Positions 12,198-23,270 of a stretch of DNA of 64,000 nt are shown in pieces. Both the position numbers and the translations under genes were made by a program. The notes beneath the pieces are model-generated. The model was not told where the DNA came from. It did not search any database and saw nothing but the letters and a program-made list of their open reading frames with translations. The DNA lies in assembly GCF_964656455.1 (NCBI RefSeq), contig NC_135720.1, forward strand, positions 52,354,598-52,418,597, read 5' to 3'. The first letter of the stretch is position 1; each line of letters begins with the position of its first letter. Origin of the DNA: Halichoerus grypus (lineage: Eukaryota > Chordata > Mammalia > Carnivora > Phocidae).

Positions 12198-12659
12198 AAA
12201 TAATACAGCAAACACATGCACTTATAGGCTGGAAAAGAGAGATTCTAAAATGCCAGTTTAAGTGTATCTGTGCCCCTAATACAATGTCTAGGGAGGTAAT
12301 TACACCCAGTAAGTTATGCCTCTCACCCCCTACAGCACATTCCCATGATTGGCTTCCAGAAGAACATGTTCAAGGGCAAAAGAAAAATGAAAGTCATAAA
12401 AACCTCTGGGATCATTAATTATAAAAACCCATGCTGGCTGGTTAATAATCATAATAGTTAATTGGAAAATTTTGTTTCCACTCACTTTGTAACTCAAAAT
12501 CTTTTTCTTTTCCTGCTTACTCCGTGAAAGTCCTAAACTGTTTCCAAAATGGTATTGCTTAGCTGAAAGGTAGGAAGTCCAGGGGCAGTGATGTATGTAT
12601 GCATGTATGCATTATATGTATGTCTGTGTTTATAGATGCATTCTGATATTTTTTATTGT
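12198..12659. other. Intergenic with short ATGT-type tandem repeat
   Basis: No repeat family recognised. A short GTATGTATGCATGTATGC tract lies at about 12,592-12,625. Confidence 0.5.
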
Positions 12660-12795
12660 GCAAATTGCTTTTTAAAAATAAACTTTTTTGAGGTGTACTT
12701 CACACACAATAAAACACACCCATTTAAGTGTGCAATTCAATGGGTTTGGACAAATGTTTGCCCCCATATAAACACCACAATCAAGACCTAGAGCA
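12660..12795 (-). mobile_element. L1 fragment, minus strand
   Basis: TTTTGAGGTGTACTTCACAC, CCCATTTAAGTGTGCAATTC and ACACCACAATCAAGACCTAG are typical of antisense old L1 3' sequence. Confidence 0.65.
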
Positions 12796-13225
12796 CTTCT
12801 GTCATTCCCTCCAATTTTTTCTTCCCAGCGGCAATTTGACACAAAAAGTAAAAGGCTCTAAAATGTCCATTTCTAAAGGATTTCATTTTCCTTCAACCCC
12901 GATTCTTGCCTCCGTGAGCAAATTGAGGTAACTTTAGAAAAATATCACTTAGTGGTTTCTTTCCAATAGGTGCTGGACAATACTTATCCAATTCATTGTT
13001 TTTAGCTATTGATGTCAGTTAGGAGTATAGGTGCTTTTAGTCATTGGTGTCAGCCTTGCTTTCTGCCATCATCTTGAGAAATGGCCCAACCGTGGTTCCA
13101 GCATTACTACTTCCCACTTCTGGACCCTCAGCCATGGTCGGACAGGATGCGTGACTGCATTTTAAATGCACCACATTTAACACAAAACAGAATGCAAACT
13201 CTATGCATTTGTTCATATGAAGTCC
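12796..13225. other. Intergenic, nothing recognised
   Basis: No feature recognised. Confidence 0.45.
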
Positions 13226-13485
13226 CAGTCTGTAAAACCCCTTCCAGGGACCAGCTCAAGCCCTGCGTCTATAAGAAGCCTTGCCCAACCCACCTACACT
13301 TTTGGAGATCCCCTTTTGTCCAGAGCATCCATATTGTGCACTGGTCAGCACCCACAGTTAGCGTCATCAGTTTAGTGTCTCGAGCATGTCTGTCTCCTCT
13401 ACACCTGGGTGGTAGATTCCTCAACGGCAGGGACTTCCTTCTCAATGGCAGTGTCCAATGCCCATTGAATAGTCACTGAATGACT
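13226..13485 (+). repeat. L2 LINE 3' fragment, plus strand
   Basis: AGAAGCCTTGCCCAACC, AACGGCAGGGACTTCC and a GAATAGTCACTGAATGACTG ending follow the L2 3' order. The 132-codon open frame here is a repeat artefact. Confidence 0.6.
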
Positions 13486-13965
13486 GACCTCATGAGACTC
13501 TCCTTGGCAAAATACATTATATGTAAACAGGTCTCAAAACACTTCTTGACTCAAAACAGGTGACTGGATTTTTATCCCATGTCCTTCCTAGCCAATGACC
13601 TCAAAGGAACACTGTGGGAGTGCTGGGTCCTGCACTCTGATGTAGAAACCATTCTGCCTTAAGGAAACCTGATGTGTAACCATCCAAACTTACAGAGCAT
13701 ATAAATCATGCATATTTTTTGGAAAGGAGGAAAAGTATTGCAGGAAGGGGAGGGAAGAGAGAACATCCATGATTACTTTCCTTACAAAATATTGTTTCAC
13801 TGTATGGGAAGCAGTCATCACTGGGCTCCTTGAGTGCTTGATTTCTTCCTCCTTCGGTCTCCTATGGGACTTCCCTTCATCATGCATCTTCTCTCTCTCC
13901 AATTCCTTCAAACTTCTCCCTCATGCCATGAACAAGTCCAGTTTTAATTAAAAAGAAAAAAGAAA
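13486..13965. other. Intergenic, nothing recognised
   Basis: No feature recognised. Confidence 0.45.
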
Positions 13966-14625
13966 AACTATGCTTATCTCTCAGAGATCCTCCATCTCCC
14001 ACAGCTGTGACTCTATCTTCCTCCTTCCCTTCTCATCCAATTTTCAGAGTCATCTACATTCATTATGTTCACTTTATCTTTTCACTCCTAAGCTTGCTTC
14101 AGCCTGGCATCATCTACAGACATTTCTCTTGCAAAGACCGCTGCCAGGGCAAATGGTCAATTTTCAGTACTATCTTTGTTTCATTCACAGAGCTGATCAT
14201 TCTTTTTCTCTCTCTTCCAAATTTCCTTCCAATTCTCCCAAGGCTGGTCAGTCTCTTCCTTGTATGCCTCTTTCTTTTTATCTTATCTTCCAAAATATTG
14301 CCATTACTCACAATTCTCCCCCTGGCCTATTTATCTTTTCCTTTATATAATCTGTTTTCCCAATTGCATTTATTTCCAAGCTTGAACTGTTACTTGTACA
14401 ATGATAACAATGGAATGTGGTTTTCCAGCCCAGCCCAGATTTCTTGTCCAAGATTTAAGTATTATTTATCAAATCTTCAAAGTCAACATGCCCACCATCT
14501 CTTCAACACCCAAGTCAGAAACCTGGCTAACACCTTGACTTCTCTCCCTGCTTTCCTCCTGCCCTTCATTCATTCAGGTCCCACTCCTGGTAGAGTAAAT
14601 ATCTTCTCTCTCAAATTTCCCATAT
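13966..14625 (+). repeat. Pyrimidine-rich ancient LINE-like sequence
   Basis: A long C/T-rich stretch with L2-like wording (AAGTCAGAAACCTGGC, CTTGACTTCTCTCCCTGC). It carries a 206-codon open frame on the + strand, rich in Ser, Leu, Phe and Pro, with no domain pattern. I attribute the frame to low purine content, which removes stop codons. Confidence 0.5.
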
Positions 14626-14639
14626 AATATACATTGGAG

Positions 14640-15240
14640 TTGGATTTTACTTGGCAAGGACTGGATCCCAAAGGCAATGAGCACAGTGACAATTGGGAGA
14701 GTTAAAATTAACCTGAAAGATTTTTGTTTCAGTCTATGAGGGATTAAATGCTACAGGAATGTCCCTTCTACCATAAACTACTAGAACACCAGACAACATA
14801 TTTGAAACAAAAGTATCCAGACATTGGACAACAGGTCATGCAAGACTGTAATCCTGAGAGAAGGTAAAGAAACAAAGGAAGACTTATCAGTACTATAGCT
14901 CATTGTCTGGAGGCAATTTCTAGGCTATAGGTCAAGAAGAAAGAAACTAAACAGAGCCTGATGATCTAGCTGAGTTGAAAGGCAGAGATCCAAGTTTGGG
15001 GAATCTGAGGTGTAGATTATAAGAGTAAAGGGAGGTGAACTCCAGAGAGCTACACAGGAGTTCCTTTGAGTCTTTGGCTGAGTACTGATCTGAGCATATA
15101 TAAGAGGAAACTCCCCAAGGCCTGGAAATAAACCACTCTAAAAACAGTAGGATAATCAAATGCTCAAAGCTCATGCAGGGCTGGGAGTAGTTTGCATTTC
15201 TGCTAGCCAGAACAGAGGCCTCATATTAGATAAAGTACTT
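14640..15240 (+). mobile_element. Old L1 5'-region fragment, plus strand
   Basis: ACCATAAACTACTAGAACAC, CCAGACATTGGACAACAGGT and CATGCAAGACTGTAATCC resemble the 5' region of old mammalian L1s upstream of ORF1. Confidence 0.5.
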
Positions 15241-16011
15241 GCTCTTGTAGTGGGCCTAACTTAGTTCTAGAATAATGGGTCCTCTGCCATGCAGTTCTTC
15301 TAGTGATGAATTTTTTCAGCTTTTCTCTGTCTAAAAGCATTTTATTTTGCTTTGTTTTCTGAAAGATATTTTTGCTGGGTATAGAATTGTGGGCTGACAG
15401 GTTTTTGTTTTTTTAAAGTGTTGTTCCACTATTTCACTGCCAATGAAAAATCTGTTTTCATTTTAATTGTTCCTCTCTATATATAATGTGTATTTTTTCT
15501 TTCCTATTTATAAGGTATTGAAAGCAATTTGATTATGATGTGTCTTGGAGTAGTTTTCTTCATGTTTCTTGTGCTTGGGGTTTTTAAATTCCTTGGACCT
15601 GAGTTTATAGTTTTCAACAAACTTTGAAAAATTTTCAGCCGTTATTTCTCCAAATGTTTTTCTGTTCTCCTTCCCTTTCTTTGGAGGCTCGAATTGTTAA
15701 ATGTTAATATTATCTATCAATATTTAATATAAATATGAATATATAATATATTTGTATTATGTAAATATGTCTATATTAATTATTATCTATTAATATAATA
15801 TGTATACAAAGCTGCTTTAAGTTGTCCCACAGATCACTGATGCACTGTTCAATTTTACATTTCTTTTTTCTCTCCAAATTTCATTTTGAATATTTTCTTC
15901 AATCTCACTAATTTGCTAAGTTTAATCTGCTATTAATCGCATCCAGTGTATATTTTATCTCAGACATTGTAGGTTTAATCTCTAGATTTGGGTTTTTAAA
16001 AATATCTTCTG

Positions 16012-16924
16012 GTGCACCTGGCAGTCCCACGGATCTGTCTCTTGCTTCAACAGTATTTGGTTGGAACAGATCCGGGGATGCCCCTTCTACCAGCCTCCAA
16101 CCACCCCTCCAAACTTTTTTCTAGTTGCAACTTTTGGAGCCATCTTCTCGGCCACCCTCTGCCTCTGGATCTAGCCAATACCCTATTTTGAGCTTAGTTC
16201 CTTATGACAGATCAACCATGAGCTCCCAGATTTGTCAGAATTATTCCACTGAGGTGGAGGCTGCTGACAACCAATAGCCTGGTCAACGTGCATGTGTGGG
16301 CCTCCTACATCTACCTCTCTCTGAGCTTCTATTTGGACTGCAAAGATGTGGCTCTGGAGGGCATGGGCCCCTTCCTCTACAAGTTGGCTGAGGAGAAATG
16401 AGAGGGCGCTGAGCATCTCTTGAAGATGCAAAACCATGGTGGCGGCAGTGCCCTCTTCCAAGATGTGCAGAAGCCATCCTATGAGTGGGGTAAAACCCTG
16501 GATGCCATGGAAGCTGCCCTGGTTCTGGAGAAGAACCTGAACCAGGCCCTTTTGGATCTACCTGCTCTGGGTTCTGCCCATGCAGACCCCCATCTCTGTG
16601 ACTTCCTAGAGAACCACTTCCTGGGTGAGGAGATGAAACTCATCAAGAAGATGGACAACCACCTGTCTAACCTTCGCAGGGTGGCTGGCACCCAGGCTGG
16701 GCTGGGTGAGTATCTCTTTGAAAGGCTCACCCTCAAGCATGACTAACAGCCTCTGGAGCCCAGCAGCCTTTCAGGGGTCCCTCAGGCATCCCCCCCTGCT
16801 GCCAGGACTTCTGCCCGAGCCTCTCCCTGAAGCCGCTACGCATTTTTTAACCACCCTGGTTCTCCCAACTACGGACCAAATGGAAACAATAAAGCCTCTT
16901 GCAGCAGCTGGTAAAAAAAAAAAA
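16012..16924 (+). pseudogene. FTL: Processed pseudogene of ferritin light chain (FTL)
   Basis: Intronless retrocopy of the FTL mRNA, full length from the 5' leader to the poly(A) tail. The leader contains the iron-responsive element that in the parent gene binds IRP1/2 and represses translation when iron is low. The coding part runs from ATG 16,218 (ATGAGCTCCCAGATT) to TAA 16,744-16,746, about the parent length of 175 codons. It is broken: the original frame meets TAG at 16,275, a frame change follows, and a second stop (TGA at 16,399) replaces an Arg codon. From ATG 16,426 to the end the ferritin frame is open, with recognisable blocks such as [17 protein letters not shown] and [15 protein letters not shown], and one codon lost near PSYEWGK. 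The 3' UTR ends in AATAAA (16,888) and an A12 tract. The retrocopy interrupts an L1 relic; the flanks share a possible duplication around A-rich ATCTTC. It has no promoter of its own that I can see. Confidence 0.93.
16041..16066 (+). other. Relic iron-responsive element of the FTL retrocopy
   Basis: The stem-loop sequence of the parental FTL leader is preserved (CTTGCTTCAACAG...TTTGG), including the bulged C and upper stem. The six-base loop reads CAGTAT at 16,051-16,056, where functional elements have CAGTGN. The G-to-A change at loop position 5 should weaken or abolish IRP binding. It is a decayed element in a dead gene. Confidence 0.8.
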
Positions 16925-17324
16925 TCTTCCATGTTTCTACATAACGTTTTGAACATATGGAAAATACCATTTAATACCGTCTGCTAATTCCACATCTATA
17001 CCAGGTCTGGATTAGCTTCAATTGATTGCTATTTCTGCACAATGGTGCATATTTTCTTGCTTCTTTGTATACATGTTCATGTTTGATGGGATGGCCGACA
17101 TTGTGAACTTTACCTTGTTGGGTGATAGATATTTTGGGATTTTTATAAATATACTTCAACATTGTTCTGAAATACACTTAAGTTACTTGGAAATCATTTG
17201 ATCCTTTTGGGCCTTACATTTAAGAGGTTATAGAATAAACTAGAATAGTGTTTAGTTCAGGGGTAATAATCATTCTCCATTGTTGAGGCAATACCCTTCT
17301 GAGGATTCTACAAATGCTGTAAGC

Positions 17325-17477
17325 AGGAGGGACAGAAAGAGAGGGACAAAGAGAATCTCCAGCAGTCTCCATGCCTAGTGTGGAGCCCGACATGGGGCTC
17401 TATCTCATGATCCTGAGATCATGACCTGAGCCGAAATCAAGAGTTAGAGGCTTAAGGCACTGAGCCCCCCAGGCTCC
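17325..17477 (-). mobile_element. Can-SINE, older diverged copy, minus strand
   Basis: AGTGTGGAGCCCGACATGGG, ATCATGACCTGAGCCGAAAT and a degraded head at right. No clear flanking duplication. Confidence 0.8.
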
Positions 17478-17489
17478 CTACATCCCATA

Positions 17490-18120
17490 AATTCTACATC
17501 TTAAATATTTACCTGTCTCCATCACTACTTCCTAATCATCTCTCCCTATAGACTATGGCAAGCCTCTCATCCTAACTACCCCCACACCTAATCCTTTTCT
17601 CCCACAACATAGCCAGAGAGGTTTTTCTAAAATGAAAAACAAACCATGCCTCTCTTCTGGCCTCTCACTGCTCTTAGGATAAAGCTCACAGTCCATATTG
17701 AAGACTCAAGGCCCTTCTTGGTCTGGTCCCCACCCTGCTTGCTTTCTTGAATCTTTTGGGAAACCATTCCTGCCTTTCCCTCCTGGCTCCACTCTTACTC
17801 TTTCATCCTCGGGCTTCGGGCTGGAACACTTCTCCCAATGATTTTTCACTCAGTTAATGCCTGATTCTTCATTAAGTTCCCAGTTTCAATACCACTTCCT
17901 CAGAAAAGGCTTTCCTGACCACCTATGTCCCTCCCCACAACTCAGGTGTTTTTCCTGCCATGCACTCTCATATTTCTTTGCTTCAGTGATCATAGGACTT
18001 ATCTCACCATATTATGAATTGTCTTTCCCCATTCCAACTGCTATGCCTATTTCCCATGGTATCCCAGCACCTACCCCAATGTCTGGCTCTAAAAAGAACA
18101 AATATTTATCCTCCATAACA
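17490..18120 (+). repeat. L2 LINE fragment, plus strand
   Basis: GGATAAAGCTCACAGTCC, CAAGGCCCTTCTTGGTCTG and CCTCAGAAAAGGCTTTCCTG follow the L2 3' order down to CAATGTCTGGCTCTAAAAAG. The 163-codon open frame starting here is not a gene. Confidence 0.75.
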
Positions 18121-18800
18121 TATTGCAGGTCTGCTCCTTCCATCCCATTCCCAGAGCACTGTTCTAGGCCATGCCCCTGCAACCCTGGATTCCTGAAAAA
18201 GCCTCAGATCAGCCTCCCTGCCCGAGGGTCTCCTTCATCTAATCCACCCTGCTCGCAGCAGCAAGAACCATTGTCCTCAAGCATCATTTTGATCATGTCA
18301 CTCCCCTTCTTAGAAGCCTACAATAGCTCCAATTGCCTCTTGAATTAAATTAAAACTCCTAATCATGGGTCTCAAGGGTCTCTACCAATTAGCTGCCTCC
18401 CTTCCCCCACACCTAGCTGCTGTCATCTTTCCACAGGCCCTCCAGCATGGCTTCCCCTGCTGCCCTGCGAATCTGCACCATGCCCACCTCCCCTCCTAAG
18501 CTAGCCCCTGTGGCACTCTCTCCTCCTTTCTTAGCTTCTCTTTTTTGTTCGGCCATATCATATCCCTTCCTGCACTGAAAAAATATGGCTCAATAATCAT
18601 TTTCCTCATGGTTGTTTCCTAAATCATCTCCATGTGGCTTTGTCCTTTCTAGCATAACCTGTTTTCAGGTGTGTAGAATATTTGTGCTTATAGGTATGTT
18701 TTTAGTGTCCCATGCCCTATAGCTTCTGCTAACTTATTTTTGGTAATGTCTTCCCTGTCAGGGTCCAGCAACTTCAAGGACAGGGTTGATGTCTTTTCAT
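18121..18800 (+). repeat. Second L2 LINE fragment, plus strand
   Basis: The L2 order starts again (GATCATGTCACTCCCCTTCT, AAACTCCTAATCATGGGTCT), so this is a separate insertion or a duplicate next to the previous one. Confidence 0.65.
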
Positions 18801-19079
18801 CCCTTGTAACTCCCTGTGATCCTCAGGCATGTTCTGTGCCTGAGGTCCTTGTTTACTTTTGCAACAGAGATGGAGGGGAGACTGGAAAGTGGGAATTGCC
18901 TAAAGGAAACTTGTTTTCCTTCAGATTTGCCAAACCAGGCCCTAGTCAGTCTGACAGGTGCAGCCCCAGCTAAGCAGCAGATAGTTTGTGCTCAGCATCC
19001 CTGTCATGGCGGGGGGTGGAGGGGGCGGGGATGTGTTGGTGGATCTTAGTGTGGTGGTGAGGAACAGGGACAAAGACAA
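18801..19079. other. Intergenic, nothing recognised
   Basis: No clear feature; a G-rich stretch (GGCGGGGGGTGGAGGGGG) lies at about 19,008-19,030. Confidence 0.4.
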
Positions 19080-19262
19080 ACCTTTCTGATCGTCCGCCTT
19101 GTGCCAAACACTGTGCTGGGCTTCATGACTGCCTCCCAATAACCTGACAAATTACAAATGATTATTCCTGACTTACACATACACTAGGAGTCAGAGAGGT
19201 GAGTATAATCTGCCTGGTCACTGATTCAGGTCTTCCTGATCCAAAACACATGCTCCTGTCTT
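19080..19262 (-). repeat. MIR, minus strand
   Basis: TTGTGCCAAACACTGTGCTG, a diverged core (GGAGTCAGAGAGGTGAG) and a GTCACTGATTCAGGTCTTCC end. Confidence 0.6.
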
Positions 19263-19720
19263 CATACCAAGGAAGTCATGTTTCTGGGTAAGTGGATCTT
19301 CTGGCAGAGTGCCCCAAATCTAAACCATAATTAGAGTATTCACTCTGACACTGTTGTGCCCACAGAATGTATATACAACATACACAACGTTGTCTACCAC
19401 TTTATGTCTGAGGAAGATGCTCACCAAGGCTGAACCACGTGGCTCTGCTCACGCTTGTTTACTTGTCGAGCCCTTGTGAAGTAAGATTCTTCCTGTGAAG
19501 GATGGCTTTTTAAATTTTAGTCAAAGATTCCTTTAAGAATTTGATGAAAGACATGGACTCTCTCCCCAGAAAAAATACATGAACATGTAACTTTTGTACA
19601 ATATCAGAGTGTTCACAGACACATCTTACTTCCAGCCATAGGTTTATCTAGACCTCAGGCCTGCAGAGAGAACTACATACTCTCCTTATGCCTTTCCTAT
19701 TTTACTGCTCCAGACCTATT
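19263..19720. other. Intergenic, nothing recognised
   Basis: No feature recognised. Confidence 0.45.
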
Positions 19721-19733
19721 AAAGGTAAATGTG

Positions 19734-19935
19734 GGGGTGCCTGGGTGGCTCAGTTGGTTAAGCGTCTGCCTTTGGCTCAGGTCATGATCCCAGGGTCCTG
19801 GGATCGAGCCCCGCATCGGGCTCCCTGCTCAGTGGAGAGCCTGCTTCTCCCTCTCTCTCTGCTGCTCCCCCTGCTTGTGCTCTATCCCTCTCTCTCTCTC
19901 AAATAAATAATAAAATCTTAAAAAAAAAAAATTTA
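19734..19935 (+). mobile_element. Can-SINE, plus strand
   Basis: Full element with CAGTTGGTTAAGCGTCTGCC and a CTCTCTCT body. Duplication AAAGGTAAATGTG at 19,721 and 19,936. Confidence 0.95.
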
Positions 19936-19948
19936 AAAGGTAAATGTG

Positions 19949-20645
19949 TGAGGACTCTGTGCCAATATTATTTATGTACATGTTTCAAATGATTGCTCTG
20001 TAAGGCTTGACTTATTCAAAGATGCAAAAGCTAGCTTCATCATGGAGACCTATGAGAAAACCTAGGGACTGAAAAGAATTTAGGGAAGGGGCTTTTGGGA
20101 AAATAAATTTCATGACCCTTCACAAGACAGGTAGTGCTTATATTAATCTATGGTCCCTACTGGTAGGTTTTAATCACATCTTTATTTCCAGGTGGGCTTT
20201 CACTGTGATTGTAGACAACACTATCCTTCCATCTCAGCTTAATTGTTTGAAGCTCGCACCAGAGTCTGCTCTATCTACAAGGGGAAGCTCCTTCCCAAAC
20301 AGTAAATTCATTTTCCTGGGAAACTCTTCCCTTTGTAGTTGAGGGGAAAGGAAAAAACTGGAGGTTTTGGGGAAGCTTTTTGAGGCTGAAGAGTGACATC
20401 TCTTGGTGGAGAGATGGAAGGGACTTTTAATTAGGCCGCTGTTCCCAGGGACATATTGGAAAATGAGTGTTCATGGCCCCCCAGTGTCCATGAACCCCTT
20501 AAAGTCATATGAGAAATTTGGGGTGTAAAATGTGTATTTTTTTCTGAAAAAACAATGGTTCAGGGCTTTTGTCAGATTCTCAAAGGGTTCTTTGCTCATG
20601 AAAGTTAAAGTACACTGGGTTGAGCCTGTATTTTCTGTGTTTGAA
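19949..20645. other. Intergenic, no firm call
   Basis: Bases 20,440-20,600 (TCCATGAACCCCTTAAAGTC, TCAGATTCTCAAAGGGTTC) resemble an old dispersed repeat, possibly a hAT-type DNA transposon. The rest is unassigned. Confidence 0.35.
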
Positions 20646-20647
20646 GT

Positions 20648-20830
20648 CAGAAGATGACCTGCAGCAGAACCACTGTGGGGTGCTTGTTAAAAAGTCAGAT
20701 TCCAGGGCCCCCATCCCCAATTTTCTGAATTAGAATCTCTAGGGGTATGACTTGGACTCTGAATCTTTACAACTTCCCCAGGTGATTTGGTTAAATTTCT
20801 GAATATGCTAGGAGGTTTCAATGTTTGATA
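20648..20830 (+). repeat. MER5-type DNA transposon relic
   Basis: CAGATTCCAGGGCCCCCATC, TGAATTAGAATCTCTAGGG and TTCCCCAGGTGATTTGG follow the MER5 (hAT-Charlie) order. Confidence 0.6.
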
Positions 20831-20869
20831 TCACCCTTTAGAATAAGGCCAACAATTACAGTGTAGGGA

Positions 20870-21060
20870 AATACTTACATTTACCCAAAGAGGCCTGGGT
20901 TCAAATCCCAGCTTAGCTACTCACTAGATGTGTCAGCTTGGCAAATGATGAATGTCTCTGAACCTTAGTTCCCCCACCTGTAAATATGAGGCTAATTTAT
21001 TGTCTTAAGATAATATTGCTTAATACATAGTAAGAGTCCAAAAAGCATTATTTACTGCTC
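20870..21060 (+). repeat. MIR, plus strand
   Basis: GGCCTGGGTTCAAATCCCAG, CCTTAGTTCCCCCACCTGTA and TTAATACATAGTAAGAGTCC follow the MIR order. Confidence 0.75.
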
Positions 21061-21593
21061 ATAGCTTCTTCTTAAATATTGAGTATTCTTCTCAAGCTCT
21101 CTAGGTCTAATGTTTATTTTTTTACCTGCTCTATGAGGCTTTTTTCATAAAAGTATTGTCAATAAACAAAACAAAACAGGCTAATTGCTTTCTACAACCT
21201 ATAGCCATGAATAAAGGGGTTTTGTTATGCCATCAAATATGCCCGAACTGTAAACTATAAATTGAAATTTTCTTTGCCTCAACTTAACAGACAAATTAGC
21301 AATATTCATATTTTGCAGGCTCTACCACACTGCAGCTCTCTCTGTGGACTCATGGTGATTTTAGAAAATGGAACGCATACATGTCAGAATTTACCAACAA
21401 GGACAAAGTCTTCCATGCTTAATAGTCACATTATTGAGAAGGTTTGGTTTTATTGAGAATCCACTCACTAGTACATCTCCAGAAGCAAACAGCAAAAAGG
21501 AGGAAAGAAGAAATTCCTGTTGTTGTACAACCAGTTCTAAAATCCTCTGTTTGGTGAGAACACCTCCTGCCCCCAGGCCCATTCCACCTCCTT
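21061..21593. other. Intergenic, nothing recognised
   Basis: No feature recognised before the C-run. Confidence 0.4.
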
Positions 21594-21615
21594 CCCCCCC
21601 CCCCCCCCCCCCCCC
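21594..21615. repeat. C22 homopolymer
   Basis: An uninterrupted run of 22 C. Length is likely to vary between individuals and to be error-prone in sequencing. Confidence 0.9.
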
Positions 21616-21755
21616 GCCAGGAACGTTGGATTGTTTCAAGCAAACTCCTTCTGATTTTGTAGCTCTGTCCTCCTACAGTTGTATGTCTTTTATCACCGGA
21701 AAATAATTTACACAAATAACCATATAAATAACCATTTTTACATCCCAGTGAATAT

Positions 21756-21770
21756 CCCCCCCCCCCCCCC
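21756..21770. repeat. C15 homopolymer
   Basis: A second C run, 140 bases after the C22 run. Confidence 0.9.
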
Positions 21771-22253
21771 GTCACAATGTAAGCACGGATAATGTCTAAA
21801 TAAAAACAACAAACTCTTCTAATTCATTTTCACAAAGAGTAACCAAAGTTCTCATTTGATTAACTAAAGAATCTCAGAATTTGTCCCTGGTGCCTTTTTT
21901 TTGAAGCTAGACATTTACTTCAGTCACTGGTGGAAGAAGACTTGTTTGTTTGGAGCATAAGAAATTGTGACTCTGTGGAGAATTGGTATCCAACAGCATT
22001 AAACTCACCATTTGATCAATCTTAAATCTATCAAACACTTCTTAAGGATCAGCTTAGGTTTTGTATTCTTTGATTGCCATCTGCTGGTGGTTCTCCATAC
22101 TAGAAAATAAAAATGCTCAGGAAGATTGCAACAACCTGGTTGTTGCTTGATTTTAGCAGTTCTTGCCATGGCAGAGAAAACGACATTTTTAATGTCCCAG
22201 GAAGACCATGATGACACCAGAGAGCCATGCCAAAGTTCTAGAAAAATGTCTCT
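21771..22253. other. Intergenic, nothing recognised
   Basis: No feature recognised. Confidence 0.45.
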
Positions 22254-22267
22254 CAGAAACATTCTTG

Positions 22268-22467
22268 GGGTGCCTGGGTGGCTCAGTCGTTAAGCGTCTG
22301 CCTTCGGCTCGGGTCATGATCCCAGGGTCCTGGGATCGAGCCCCGCATCGGGCTCCCTGCTCTGCGGGAAGCCTGCTTCTCCCTCTCCCACTCCCCTGCT
22401 TGTGTTCCTGCTCTCGCTGTCAAATAAAATCTTAAAAAAAAAAGAAAGAAAGAAAGAAAGAAAGAAA
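22268..22467 (+). mobile_element. Can-SINE with (GAAA)n tail, plus strand
   Basis: Head GGGTGCCTGGGTGGCTCAGT, CAGTCGTTAAG subfamily, tail turned into (GAAA)n at about 22,441-22,470. Imperfect duplication AGAAACATTCTTGG / AGAAACATTGCTGG. Confidence 0.93.
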
Positions 22468-22544
22468 GAAACATTGCTGGTGTAGTTGTATCCTGGGAAG
22501 ATGGTTGCACAGCTACTAGGCATCTCTGTAGGGCCAACAGGTCA

Positions 22545-23270
22545 TTCTTTTTTAAAAAATACACTTTATTTTTGAGAGCAGTTTTAGGGTCACAGCAAAT
22601 TGAATAGAGAGTACGGAAATCTCCGTATTTCCCATATATCCCTGGCACCCACACACGCACAGTTCCTACTATAAACATCTAGCATCAGAGTAGTCCCTTT
22701 GTTAGAGTTGATGAACCTGCGCTGACATCTCATTATCACCCAGAGTCCATAGTTTACATTAGGGTTCACTCTTTGTGTTGTCTATCCTATGAATTTTGAC
22801 AAATGTATAATGACATATATCCACTGTTATAGTATCATACAGAATAGTTTCACCACCCTAAAAATCCTCTGTGCTCTGCCTACTAATCCCTCCCTAACCC
22901 CTGGCAACCATGGATCTTTTTACGGTCTCCATAGTTTTGCCTTTTCCGGAATGCCATATAGTTGGGATAATATGGAACATAGCCTTTTCAGATTGACTTC
23001 TTGCACTTAGTAATATGCATAAGTTTCTTCCTTGTCTTTTCACGGCTTGATAGCTCATTTCCTTTCAGCATTAAATAATATTCTGTCGTCTGGATGTAGC
23101 ACAGTTTATCTATCCACCTACTGAAAGGCATCTTGGTTGCTTCCAAGTTTTGACACTTATGAGTACAGCTGCTTTAGGCATTCGTGTACAGATTTTTGTG
23201 TGGACATAAGTTTTCAACTTCTTTGGGTAAATACCAAGGAGTACAATTGCTGGCGGGTATGGTAAGACGT
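22545..23270 (-). mobile_element. L1 fragment (3' region), minus strand
   Basis: GAGAGCAGTTTTAGGGTCAC, CCCTGGCAACCATGGATC, GGTTGCTTCCAAGTTTTGAC and TTTGTGTGGACATAAGTTTT are typical antisense old-L1 wording. No open frame. Confidence 0.75.

Larger units (their letters stand above)
15260..17320 (-). mobile_element. Old L1 relic (ORF1 region), minus strand, split by the FTL retrocopy
   Basis: TTTTGCTGGGTATAGAATTG, GATTATGATGTGTCTTGG and TTTCAGCCGTTATTTCTCC are reverse-complement L1 ORF1 wording. The match resumes after the FTL insertion (CGTCTGCTAATTCCACATCT, TACCTTGTTGGGTGATAGA) to about 17,320. An AT-rich low-complexity insertion lies at 15,700-15,800. No L1 reading frame is intact. Confidence 0.65.

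Noticed and set aside
13081..13479. 132-codon open frame
   Set aside because: It overlaps an L2 3' end and has no recognisable domain.
14007..14627. 206-codon open frame on the + strand
   Set aside because: It lies in pyrimidine-rich L2-like repeat sequence, has a low-complexity Ser/Leu/Phe composition and no domain pattern or splice context. C/T-rich DNA lacks stop codons by chance.
16420..16746. FTL-like frame as a functional short ferritin gene
   Set aside because: It lacks the N-terminal helices of the ferritin fold, starts inside the parent coding region, and lies downstream of stops in an intronless copy with an A tail.
17857..18348. 163-codon open frame
   Set aside because: It covers two L2 fragments and shows no protein-like pattern.
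21391..21775. Gly-rich frames around the C-runs
   Set aside because: The poly-Gly and poly-Pro stretches are translations of homopolymer C/G.
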